Source: Ceratodon purpureus
Taxonomy: Eukaryota; Streptophyta; Bryopsida; Pseudoditrichales; Ditrichaceae
Length of the DNA stretch: 64,000 nucleotides
Assembly (NCBI GenBank): GCA_014871385.1
Contig: CM026426.1
Coordinates: 98,482,861-98,546,860 of the forward strand
Direction of reading: 5' to 3'
Both the position numbers and the translations under genes were made by a program. Below are positions 22,224 to 33,200 of the stretch, in pieces (the stretch's first letter is position 1; every line of letters starts with the position of its first letter). The notes beneath the pieces were generated by a model. That model was not told where the DNA came from and did not search any database. It worked only from the letters and a program-made list of their open reading frames with translations.

Positions 22224-22286
22224 TCTTGGAGAGGTAGGCATGTAGCCCGGGGATGTAGGCTCATAGACAGGAGACGTAGGCATGTA
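22224..22286 (-). other. Three RNA polymerase II CTD-like heptads
   Basis: Exactly 63 bases encode YMPTSPV, YEPTSPG and YMPTSPR, matching the CTD consensus YSPTSPS at Y1, P3, T4, S5 and P6 in every copy. They lie in an exon of the methyltransferase-like gene and run on into a Pro/Ser-rich tract (LGTPPMSPPSPSSPI). Confidence 0.75.
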
Positions 22287-22771
22287 CTGAGGAGAGTGGA
22301 CCTCAAGAGGTCCACTACCTAAACCTACAGGGTTGCCCAAATCACATCTACATAAATGGGGCTGATCAAATGAATCCGAGAGGTTGGAGACATTGATCAC
22401 TGAGATCGGCGAACTGATGGACAAGGGTGCATCTCAGAATACCTAGAGAAAAAGAACAAAAACATTGTCATATTCCCAACTAAGCATTCAGAAGAAAATT
22501 AGAAATGACTATGGAAGTTCAATAAATCAGGCTATGTTCAAATCCGAAAACAAATGAAAACAAATTACCTCAGTTTCTGCTGGAGTTGGGCCATCAAAGT
22601 CACTTGCGGTGAATTGCTCAGTGAGCTCCTACAACACAAAAGGTATTCACCAAATGAGATTTATATACAAAGCATAAAAGAAATAGAATAAAACAAAGAG
22701 TTGCAGATTATACAAATCATTTTCCCAATATTAAGATTAAGTTTTATTTTCCCAATCATCACACCTCCCCC

Positions 22772-23290
22772 CACATCCTCCCCCTCCTTGTGGGGGGGTT
22801 TCGGATCCGAATGCGCCCATGTGAGGGGCTCCTCCCCCGGGGCCGCATCAAAATCATGAGCCTCCACTGCTGCTAGCAAGTCCGCAAGGGCCGCGGCCAT
22901 GGCTGTAGCAAGGAGGCGCTGCCTAGCAAATAACTCCCCCCCCACATCCTCCCCCTCCTCCTAAGGGGGTTTCGGATCCGAATGCGCCCATGCGAGGGGC
23001 TCCTCCCCCGGGGCCGCATCAAAATCATGAGCCTCCAGTGCTGCTAGCAAGTCCGCAAGGGCCGCGGCCATGGCTGTAGCAAGGAGGCGCTGCCTAGCAA
23101 ATGTCTCCCCCCCCACATCCTCCCCCTCCTCGTGGGGGGGTTTCGGATCCGAATGCGCCCATGCGGAGGCTCCTCCCCCGGGTCCGCATCAAAATCGTGA
23201 GCCTCCACTGCTACAAGCAAGTGCGGAAGGGCCGCGGCCATGGCCGTAGCAAGGAGGCGCTGCCCACCAAAAAGTCTCCCCCCCCACATT
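22772..23290 (-). repeat. Tandem repeat, 171-bp period, three copies (57 codons each)
   Basis: Unit starts at 22772, 22943, 23114 and a partial 23284 give periods of 171, 171 and 170. Because 171 is a multiple of three, the minus-strand reading stays open: each unit encodes an alanine-rich helix (LLATAMAAALADLLAAVEAH) followed by a Pro/Glu segment. The copies are very similar, so the expansion is recent. The copy nearest the gene start differs in a C-run that shifts the frame. Confidence 0.85.
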
Positions 23291-24630
23291 CTCCTCCGCC
23301 TCCCCAACAATCTTCTCCGCGACCTGTACTTCTATATCTCTCAAGGATTCACTCCTCTCTCCAAGTGCATCGACACCCACAATTCCAACACATCTATCTA
23401 CCCACATTTTGACCAACCCCAACACCATTTGAAGTATGCTCACCTGATCAGTAGCAGGGCCGCGGTCCGAGCCACCTCCCTCACTCGCCATCTCCTGTTC
23501 TTCAGGCTCCTCTCCTCGCCCCTCCATCTCCTTCTCGATCTCCCCTTTGGCGGCGGGTGTATGTTGCACTGGGGCTTGCGAAGAGCCCTTCCCCCTCCCA
23601 CCTCGACCCTTACCCCTCCCACGACCCCTCACCTCAGCCCTTCGACCTCTCCCTCGGGCCAACCCCTCATCAATGTCCGCTTCTCCTGGGCCTACCGCAA
23701 TGTCGAGCAAATCACTATCCTCCCCACTAGTTTCAGTAGGACTACCAGGGTGCCCTCGCCCCACTCGTGTAGCAGCAAGTGCTTCCCCACCTTCGCCCGC
23801 CTCCATAATTTGGCGTCTCGCTCTCGTAGCGACTTTTCTCAACGTCTCATGATCTGACTCCTCACCCGTATCCACTTCTGGCGTCTTCTCCTCTACAATC
23901 TCTTGCTCAATCCTAAAGCAGTCGCCAGTCTGCGCAAATGTTTACGACTAAGACGAGAATTACTACTCCTCTTTTATTTTGAACAACTGTTCAGTTTAAT
24001 GCAGCTTCACTATTCTAAACAGTAAAACAATGAACCCGCAGCAAAGGCATTACTTCTAACCAAATATAACTCTACAAAAATACATAATTTAGATTTAGCA
24101 TTTTTTAATTTATGGATTATGGAACTTACCACATCCGTATTAGCATGGTCGCCCGACTGAGAATCCGTCCCTCTTGTTGAACACTCCTTGAATCGGAAAG
24201 AAGGTTGCGGTGTCTCTAAAGTCGGACTGCAATTGAACCCTAGCTCTTCCGTCATCTCCAGATGTTTCTCTCCGCTGCTTATTACCTCATGCTCCTCATG
24301 CTCAACTGCGGTATCCTTTAAAACCTCATCTTCCGCCTCTACTATGGACTCTAGAATGAGTTTACGGATGCTACAAAATTTAATTGCCACAGGCAGCCCA
24401 GGTCCTCGAACCTTTAGAGGTGCACTCAAGAGGTTGCCTTTCGACTTTGACTTCCTACGTAATTCTCTCCTCTTCCTCGATCTCCTGTTAGTAAAATCTG
24501 TACCACCTGGTTTTCTTCTAGGCCTAGGAGTGACATAAGTGGAGGGAGCTGACCCTCCACTCTCCTTCATATGTCTAACTAACGAGAGAACTCTCCTCAC
24601 AATATAGCTCTCCTCCTAACTTCCCTCTAA

Positions 24631-24640
24631 CTTATATATC
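24631..24640 (-). promoter_or_regulatory. TATA box of the methyltransferase-like gene
   Basis: The minus strand reads GATATATAAG about 60-70 bases before the ATG at 24570, supporting this as the real gene start. It is preferred to the GTG ten codons upstream. Confidence 0.6.
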
Positions 24641-24644
24641 CCAA

Positions 24645-25173
24645 ACCTTCAGCCCGCCTGACTCAGCCCTAAATACTTCCCATATTCTAAACCTACTTGA
24701 ATTAATGAAAACTATAAATAAATTTCATTTTGAATTAAAGCTGATGAGATCAATCTATATTTGAAGAGAATAAACCAAGCCCACAAAATATTAAAAGATT
24801 TGAATTAAGCACAGGAATACTTGTATTAAATATGGATGCAAGTGACAGCTCACTCTAATTTCACCAAACTGCACATCGAATAGAATCGGTTCCACGATTC
24901 ATATAATAGATGCGTAGTTCTAATAACTCCTACCCTGTTAACTTCGGCCTGCAAAAAGAAACATTCTAATTAGTTAGCGCCGTCTCTCTTTAATCAATCA
25001 TTCGTTACTTAACAGAATGAATCATTACCTAGTGGTTTACATGGACATTCCAACTAGAATAAAATGATCAACAGCGATGCATCATTCCTCTCACTTTGCT
25101 CTCGCGATACTGCTTCGCTAGTTCAATCCCTCTTCTCCCGTCTTCCTCTAGTATCTCTAAGTTGCCTGCGAAT
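24645..25173. other. AT-rich intergenic region between divergent genes
   Basis: Separates the promoter of the minus-strand gene from the MULE ORF. It may contain the left end of the MULE, but I could not identify a terminal inverted repeat in it. Confidence 0.35.
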
Positions 25174-28075
25174 ATGGGGATGGTCTGTCTGTACGCCCAA
25201 GGCATGGGCATCCCTCTTAGGTTTCGCGTAGATGACGATGGTTTAGCTACGATGTCCTCTCTTCGCCTCAGTCTCAGATTCCATTTTCGTGAGGATTCCA
25301 TCAGTATAGAGGAGGAGATCTTTGATGACGTTACTACCGAGGTTACCCACACTCTCGGGCAACCTTCAGTGAGAGATGAGAACAACATGTTGCAGTGGAG
25401 ACTCTTCCCTGGATCCTATAGAGTCTATGGTCTTATGGATTCTCTTATGGCTGCATCCACTGAGATCTTCACCCCCCGTCGCTCTTCTACTTGCACAATT
25501 CAGACTCCCTTACCTCGTGATGTCAAAGTCAAAGTCGAGCCTGGTACCGAGACTTCGGATGTAGAGAAACCTCCTCCGACTGTCATATCTCTCTCTTCTG
25601 ATGACGAAGTCAGTCCCGTCAAGTTGGTGCCTAAGGTCCACGCAGATGCTCCTCCTTCCAATGTGTCTCCTCCATTGTCCCAGGTCACAGTTAGCATTGT
25701 TCCGCTCCTTAAAGAGATTGCTAAGACGCGTGGGTCCAAAAACATTTTGAAGAAGATAGACTATTCCACTTTTAGACACGAGAGAGTTGAGTTCTTGCCT
25801 GCGAAGTTTGATGGTCCAATTCTTTTTGAGTTGCCCCCAGCTGCTGCAGGATCCTCTAAGCTCGCCGCCAAGTCAATGCAGGGAATGGACAAACGATACG
25901 ACGGACATTTGTGGACCAAAACCATCACAACAAACATCAAAAACGACTTCGGACTCTCTTTTCGAAGTTCCACCTGCGTCGGATGGCTGCGCTGCACCAA
26001 CGAAGAGTGTGATTTCCTGAAGCGTGTTCCCAAGATCTTCGAGGTTAACGAGACAGAGTTCGAAGGCTGTACCCTTCAAGCTTTTCTCATGGATCAACCT
26101 CCTCCATCTGACTCCACGCTAGTGTGCAAGGTATGTAAAGACCCTCCATCATGTGTAGCTACATGCGAGGCTAAGATTTATTACGTTGTGGGCAAACCGA
26201 AACAGACTAGAGCTTGTATTCACATAGGAACACATGATCATCCAGTGAAAGTTGGAGACTACAGAGACTCTAAAGCAGAGATTAGTAGCTTAATAGAAGA
26301 GCAGGTAGAGATGAACAACAAAGTAACAAAGAGCGCCGTTGTCCTGGAGGCGAGCAAACTCCTCATCGGGAGCTACCTTCTACAGCCCGAGGATGCACCA
26401 CCGAGGAAGCTGACGATGGAGGAGCTGGTTCCTGTTCTGGATCGATGCAAAGACATGGCGTCACCAAACATCCGCAACAAAGTCGCCACCTTCAAAAAAT
26501 TCAAAAGGTACGGAATCATGGACGGTATCACCAAGCTCCGTGGAAACATTCTCTGGGCGTATGTCCAGGAGAATAGGTTTCCTGGTCAGGGATCTATGCG
26601 TGACAAAGTCTTCGTCTTCAAGATGTCGGAGGTCGGGCCGAGAAGTGGTGTCGACTTGGTCAGCCGTATGCAAGCTGGTGGCGACTTGGAGAACGCATGG
26701 ATCATGTTCGACCATGTAAAACGCGTCAAAGACTGGTCGACGATGGCGTGCCATGTGTACGACGCCACCTACTGCCGCGTGATGACAATCGCCACTTGCG
26801 ACATGCAGTCCGAGGACACGGAGATGGGGAAATGCTACACTGCTCGACAAGCCCATGCTCGATATGCCAGGCGCGGATGAGTTCTGCACCCGTCAGCCTA
26901 TCATGCCAGGAGCGGAAGTCTTCGGTTCAAAGTTGCGAAAAGCCGACGTCCTTATCGGAGCTGACGAGGAGTCTCATCGCCCGGATAAGACCAACTTCTC
27001 ACGCCCAAGAGGCCCAAGACGTGCCGTCAGGGCTCGCCCTAAGCAGATGCCTGTCATTGTGGAAGACGACTCCGAACACGACCCCGAGGTAGAAGGTACC
27101 CAATCTCCTGCCCAGGAAGTTGATTCCCCTTTACCTTCACCTCTGAACAAGTCCGGCATTCGCCATGTCAACGCGGTTGAAGAAACCAAGGTCGACGTGA
27201 AGGAGTGGCACATTTCGAGACTTCACAAACTTTCTGCAAAGTGCTGCTGGGCCCAAAGAGCTGAAACGAAGAAGAAGTGCACTGAGAGAATTGTCAGGGG
27301 GCCCCATTGCACAGCTGCCCCGACCTACACTGGGCTCTGGACTAACTATCGCAGGAACCTAGTCGAGAAGACTGAGTTCTTCTTCTGCTCCGACGATATT
27401 GAGCGCTGCGTGAAAGGCTCTAAGCGCAAGTGGGTAGCACACTACTCAAAGGACCAGGAATTCCCCTCCATTCCTGAGGTCTGGCCAGTGAAACTAGGTA
27501 CTAACCTAAAACTGACTGAGATTCTAGCCCTCGAAGCAGCGGGCTTTCAACTTCCGCCGAAGAAACCGGTCTGCCCAAGACGCCTGTTCTCTTGTGCCCC
27601 GCCCCCTGCAAATCTCAGCTCGGTGCCAGTCCCTGCAGACGCTGACCGCTACCCAGGCAAGAGAGACGGCAAGATGGTGAAGCGCACTGCCACTCGTCCC
27701 AATCAAGCGCAGCGACTCTCCATGGGCTCCTCCGAGTCTCTTAAAGCGCGCCTCCGTTCCGTCACCATGATACCTGAGCCGGGCCACGGTTGCATCATTG
27801 GGCTGGATTCGGGCGTCGCTCCACACTTCACACGGTACCAGATTACCATCAGTTCTTACCCTGGTTGGACTTGCGTAGCATTCAAGAAGACGATGACTAC
27901 GTTATGTGGCAAGACTCAGTTCACGTATTGTAAGCACCAATACTACATACTCTTGAAGGTCTGCAACCGTGATCTGGAGGCCGAGTTTTTCATCCATGCG
28001 CCTACCTTCAGCTTCAACGAGGTCAAGCTACTCTTAGAGAGTGGAATCTTGCGTCACCCCTTGGCGAAGAAGTAG
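25174..28075 (+). pseudogene. MULE (Mutator-like) transposase remnant
   Basis: The ATG at 25174 opens a protein with an N-terminal domain and a SUMO-interaction-like VISLSSDDEV near residue 140. A WRKY/FLYWCH-type zinc domain follows (WLRCTNEECDFL ... CIHIGTHDHPV), as in many MULE DNA-binding regions. Next comes the start of the catalytic core (CHVYDATYCRVMTIATCDMQ), whose DAT aspartate fits the first DDE residue. The frame changes near 26860 and the expected middle and end of the core are missing. The continuing frame encodes a C-terminal region with a SWIM-like CxH (FTYCKHQYYILLKVC) and a final helix. It is a decayed transposase with an internal deletion and could not transpose. Confidence 0.65.
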
Positions 28076-28329
28076 GTAGCCCTCCTTCTTTAGAACTGCC
28101 ATTTCCACAATGGCCATTTGTCACGTAGTGAATGATTTTAGTAATACACCATGTACTAAGTCAGCTATTCAGAAGCTGTATTGACTTTTTCATTATATTA
28201 AAGGTTTTGTCGTTCTCATTGATTGCACTCTATTTCAATACATTCTATCTTGAACAAGTGCACTATATACTTCGTATCCCCTGACATGTATCTTTTATTA
28301 CAGCAAACATATACTTGTTATTAGATGTC

Positions 28330-28782
28330 TCAATCTTCGAACCTAACACGTTTAGGGTTGCCCACTACACTATCAGCAGGACTGCCAGCCGCTGACTGTA
28401 CTACAGGACAAACTACATTCGCATTCACTTTCGTTCCCACACTTGGAGCGTGTCCTTGGTATGAACGTTTCAGCAATGGCCCACCTCCCCGCCTCCGATT
28501 AACTGATTCCCTGGAATAGGTTCCCCTTGGGATCTTTCCAACCTTCGAGTATACATGTGGTTGCAAAGGCACATCTGCGTCCTTCTCTAGAACTATGATA
28601 TCATCCGAATTTTCTGAACGTCGAGGGTCAGCTCTAACATCCGGTTGTACGTCAACATCTGTTGTCAAAGGACGCCCTTGGCTGTTGGCCATCACCTCTT
28701 CTTCGTCCTCCACCCCAGCATATGGTTGAAATGGACAAACATCGTCAGCAAGTGAAACAACAATATCTCTGACGTCTTCCAT
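28330..28782 (-). CDS. Convergent 150-residue ORF of the MULE
   Basis: Complete ORF from an ATG at 28782 to a stop at 28330. The product is acidic at its start (MEDVRDIVVSLADDV), basic and Gly-rich in the middle (NRRRGGGPLLKRSY), and ends NPKRVRFED. A TATA-like word precedes it. It converges on the MULE transposase with only about 250 bases between the stops, an arrangement like mudrA/mudrB of MuDR, although no sequence likeness to MURB was recognised. It may equally be the 5' exon of an unrelated gene. Confidence 0.4.
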   Translation of the reverse strand: MEDVRDIVVSLADDVCPFQPYAGVEDEEEVMANSQGRPLTTDVDVQPDVRADPRRSENSDDIIVLEKDADVPLQPHVYSKVGKIPRGTYSRESVNRRRGGGPLLKRSYQGHAPSVGTKVNANVVCPVVQSAAGSPADSVVGNPKRVRFED

Positions 28783-28860
28783 AGCTGCTGTCCCGCACTA
28801 CGGAAAAGAGCTTCACATAACACCAACACAAAAGAGGCAGAGACATTCCCTACTCTTATC

Positions 28861-28867
28861 TTAAATA
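28861..28867 (-). promoter_or_regulatory. TATA-like word of the convergent ORF
   Basis: The minus strand reads TATTTAA about 80 bases before the ATG at 28782. Confidence 0.35.
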
Positions 28868-28869
28868 TC

Positions 28870-29010
28870 CCTGAAGAAGATGCTTGGCGCCCTTGAAAAT
28901 CGACTATTCATTCATTTAAAAGTTGTCATCGTCCTAAACCGAATGGAAAAAGATGAAGGTTTAGCAGTGGTCATTTAGCATTTAAATTTTTTTTTAAGAA
29001 TTAAAGAATG

Positions 29011-29049
<39 letters not shown>

Positions 29050-29554
29050 ATTTATATAAATTGAAATTAAAAAGATTAAAGTAAAGAATAGCAATATTTA
29101 ATATGAAGGTTGAAAATAATATGAAGGAGATTAACAAATTGAATGTGAAAATTATATGATTCTGAAAATAAAATGAAGGAGAGAATTAAATGAAAGGAGG
29201 CTTTTGACCCCTCTAACAAGATAGATAGAATAAACAAAATTTTATAAAAAATACAAGACAAATATCAAAAAAATAAAATAAAAAATAAAAAAAAGGAGAA
29301 AGGCATGCAGACTATGGTGGATGAATTCTAGCAATGTTAAGAAAATGTTACGAAATTAAATGTTACTTGATCCCTGTTCAGAGGTTCAATACCAATACAT
29401 TTTAAGTAGTAATTTGCATATAAATTTAAGGAGATAAGGGGAATTACTGTATGCCTGAACTAGTAAGGAGGAGCTAGAGCATAGTAATTGGTGCACGTTA
29501 AAAAATTAATCTCCAAGAAAAGAGAAAACGGACTACAAATTCAATGAAAATACT
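28870..29554. other. AT-rich spacer with a 40-base A-run
   Basis: It is strongly AT-rich and non-coding. A pure A tract lies at about 29009-29048, possibly an old retro-insertion tail. No gene was seen. Confidence 0.5.
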
Positions 29555-30190
29555 GTAATTAGTCCACGGTTATAGGGTCAATAAAATTACTAAAATTAGT
29601 AACTTTCCAATAATACACTAAGAATATTCGAATCTTCTAATTTTATAATTTATTTTTAGTAAAAAAAGTGCTATTTTAAGGTTCTGTCCCCCATTCTGTG
29701 CTCTCCGCTCTGCGCTCTCCGCTCACGTACAAGCTTCCCTCACTAAGCAATCAGCTACCTTCGGGCTGTTGAAGGCAAAATGCACAAAGTGGGAGGGGGG
29801 GGCAAATCAGTGGAGGAGGGTGGCAATTTATACTCACGGGGCCGACAGTGTGGGCGCGAGCAGGTTGGGCGCGCGCAGGCTGGTACGGGCGCGAGCACGT
29901 TCATCCTAAGCTACGGGCGCGCGCGACCGTGATCGGGCGAGGGTAATCGGGCGAAATCACTGTGCGCGCCCGAGACAGACAACGGGCGCGATCTTTGCGA
30001 GCGCGCGAGATAGACGTCGGGCGCGGACGACCCTGATCGGGCGAGGGTAATTGGGCGCGATCACCGCGTGCGCGCGAGACTGACGACGGGCGCGATCAAT
30101 CACATATGACAGGCGCGAGCAGGCGCAAAGACGCGCGCGGACATGACGACGGGCGCCACCCATGGTAAACAGTAGTAAACTGTGAGGACA
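29555..30190. mobile_element. Small derivative of the 1-11.3 kb element
   Basis: The left edge GTAATTAGTCCACGGTTATA, then GCTCTCCGCT words and GCTCAC, match the right end of the large block in inverse orientation. At 29745 the sequence switches to a close relative of 10165-10250 (CAATCAGCTACC, TTGAAGGCAA, a G-run, a TATA-like minus-strand word) and then to GC array 5. No gene is left. The outer edges AAAATACTGT and ACAGTAATTTT are nearly inverted, which may be terminal repeats. Likely a non-autonomous deletion derivative. Confidence 0.45.
29830..30165. repeat. GC array 5
   Basis: GGGCGCGAGCAGG, GGGCGCGCGC and GGGCGCGATC words on the plus strand, in the same orientation as array 4. It ends in GGGCGCCACC, as array 4 does. 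Confidence 0.65.
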
Positions 30191-30295
30191 GTAATTTTGC
30201 TCGCGGTCAAGAGTTCGTCCGATAAGCGTCCGTTCGATAACCGTCCGTCACGTTCGTCACGTGACTACAGGACAATTTTGTGGCCCGTCCGTCCA

Positions 30296-33200
30296 TTATG
30301 ACAACCCTGCTTCACGGTTGTAATTCTTCACCCGTGATCCGTTCACCCGGGTTTCTAAGCTATTTCCCTGGAGATCTGCCAGTTGTAGTGATCCGTTCTC
30401 GAAGATCCGCGTGACTCGGTAAGGTCCCATCCATCTCGTGTGTAACTTCCCCGGAAATTTTTGGTGCCGATTTTCATATAGGAGCACTAGGCCTCCCTCT
30501 TCCACCTTGTTATCCTTGGGAATTCTCTTGTCGTAGATCTCCTTTCGTTTTGCCTGGACATCCACAGCTTGCTGAAGCGCGCCCCTTCTGACTTCCTCCA
30601 GATCCTGTAAGGCCACGATCTGGTACACCGGATCCTCGACTCTAGTTCCGTGCCAGGCAGCCATAACTCGTAACGTTTCGACCTCTAGCTCCACTCCGTG
30701 CACTGCGGATTGTCCAAAGACTAGAAAGAATGGACTCTTACCCATGGTGTTCTTCTCACTGGTGTTGTAGGCGCGTACCGCTGAAGGCAGCTTCCGATCC
30801 CAATTCGTCTTGTGAGCTGAGACCATCTTGTTCAGAATCTTTCCGACGATGCCATTGGCTTGTTCCGTCAGTCCATTCGCTTTCGGATTATAACGAGTTG
30901 TCTTCCGGTGCTTGATGAGATATCGTTCCGTGATATTGATGATGACGTCATTTAGGAAGTGTTTTCCCCGGTCACTCACCAGTTCTAACGGATGTCCAAA
31001 CCTCATCATTATTTCCTCAAAGAGGAATATGGCTGCGGCTGCAGCGTCGTTCTTCACCGTCGCTCGGGCTTCCACCCACCTTGTCGCATAATCCGTAGCC
31101 AGGATAATATATCTTCTCTTCCGGGCTGTGACCGGATTGATCGGCCCAATAAAATCTATCCCCCATTTTTCAAACGGGGCCAAGGGAATAATGGGGGTGA
31201 GTGGCCAGCGCTTACGGAACGAAGGTGCCCCGGTTCTTTGGCACTAGTCACACTGCCCTACAAATTCCTTCACATCTCAGGAGAGTAAGGCCACCAATAT
31301 CCGGTTGATTGGATCCGATTGATGGTCATTACCGAGGCGAAATGTCCTCCCGAGGGTCCCGCGTGTAAGGCCCTCATGACCTGCCTTCTTTCGGACTCCT
31401 CTAGGCATCTCCGTAATACATCATCCGGTTCCATCCGGAAAAGTACTCCTCGGATCAGCGTGAAAGGAGCTACCGAATTCTGGAACACCATCTTTTCCTC
31501 CCGCGTGAATCCATCCAGGTACTTCCGCTGTATTGGATACTAGATAATTTCCGAATAATCGGATTCCTCCGTTCCGATAATGTGAAATACCTCCGCCTCT
31601 TCCGGGAACTCGTTCGAAAAGATGGTGGTGATGTCTGAAACTGCTTCCGGGCCGCGCATCCTTGACAAATAGTCAGCGTTGGCATTAGTTTTACCCGGTT
31701 TCACCACTACCTCGTAGTTGAATTCTTGGAGCAGCAAGATCCATCTTGCAATACGCCCTAAGAGATCCGGTTTGTTCACTAATTATTTCAGGGAGTCATG
31801 ATCCGTGTGGAACACGATCTTGTATCCGAGGAGGTAGTGCCGGAACTTCTTGCAGGCATATACTACTGCCAAGGCTTCTCGTTCCGTGGTAGTGTATTTC
31901 CGCCCCGCCAGGCTCATCTGTCTGCTGGCGTAATAGATCGGATGCTCCTTCCGATCTTCCCCCTGTTGCCACAGAATCGCCCCTAGGCACCACGCGAAAG
32001 CGTCGATGGTCACATAGAATTCCTTCGACCAATTCAATGCCGACAGGATCAGAGCGGTGGTCAAGGCTTTCTTCAGCTCCTCGAATGCTTGTTGTCTCCG
32101 TTCCGTCCACAAAAACTCTTCTTCCTTTTTCAACTCTTCCGTCAATGGGGCTGCCAATTTGGCATACGCAATAATAAACCTCCTATAGTAACCGACGCAT
32201 CCTAGGAATCCCCGGACCTCTCGGACGTTGGTGGGACATACTAGAATAAGGATAGCTCGCACCTTATCCAAATCATCCTCCAACCCGTTCCGACTTACTA
32301 TGTGTCCGAGAAGAATCCCGGAAATCAGCCCCATAAAACATTTTCCGGGATGTAACTTCAGTCTGGCTTCTCTACACCTCTGGAAGGTTTTCTGGAGGTA
32401 CTGGAGATGCTCCTTCCACTTACTAAAGACCGCAAAGTCATCAATGAAGACTTTTAAGAAATGTCTCAAGAAATCTCGGAAGATATCCACCATCAGCCTT
32501 CAGAATGTACCGGGGCCTTACATAATCTGAAGGGCATTCTGTTAAAGGCGAATGTCCCCCATTCCGTGGTGAAGGTCGTTTTCAGCTGATCTTCCTCCCG
32601 GATCGACACCTGGTTGTAACTAGAAAATCCGTCAAGAAAGCTGTAGCACTCCTGCCCCGCCACGTGATCGAGGATAATGTCCGTAAAAGGTAGCGGGAAG
32701 TAATCCTTCTTCGTACCTGCATTCAGTATCCAAAAATCTTGACAAACTCGGATCTTGACTTTCCCATCCGAGCCAACCTTTTTCGGAACGACTACTATGG
32801 GTGATACCCACTCGGAGTTATTCACCGGATAAATGAATCCGGCCTTCAAGAGGCTATCGATCTCCTCCTTCACCATCAGAGAATACTTCAGGTTGAGCCT
32901 GTACTGACATTGTCTGACCGGAACGGATCCGTCAACCAAGTCAATGTGATGCTGGCCTAGTTCTGGAGGTATTCCCTTGAGGTCGGATGGTGACCAAGCG
33001 AATACATCTAGGTATTCCCTTAGTAGATCTACATACTCCCCCCTCTGCTCCTTGCTCATGCTTCGCCCTAACAGAAATGTCTTTCCGGGGGCTACTTCCA
33101 CCTTCTCATAGTCGGATGGTTTCACAACATTCTTGACCCGTTTCGATTCCTGTTCCTCCCCCTGATCCGTCCATGCGCTCCACACCCGTACAGGGGTGTC

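Larger units (their letters stand above)
14424..24570 (-). pseudogene. Spliced gene: RG-rich, CTD-like heptads, ParB-like part and N4/N6 methyltransferase-like C-terminus
   Basis: Phase-consistent exons with GT/AG ends: 24570-24130, 23929-23444, a repeat-bearing part about 23400-22770, 22628-22569, from 22442, up to 21964, 21876-21295, 17684-17489, 17395-17198, 17108-16557, 16456-15790, 15731-15423, 15338-15068, 14982-14802, 14691-14424. Domains in order: basic head; RGRGRG tract; 57-residue repeats; three heptads; a ParB-like stretch (ARVRPVGKMEVQHLEREF, then GNHRLAAW, recalling ParB GNHR); a Trp-rich middle; then VDLIIVDIPENLP in place of the usual DPPY motif, and GDIVLDWKAGTG matching methyltransferase motif I in the beta order. 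Phage and bacterial ParB-methyltransferase fusions have this architecture. About six in-frame stops or frame changes make it a pseudogene, and the altered DPPY motif makes catalysis doubtful even for an intact relative. Confidence 0.6.
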
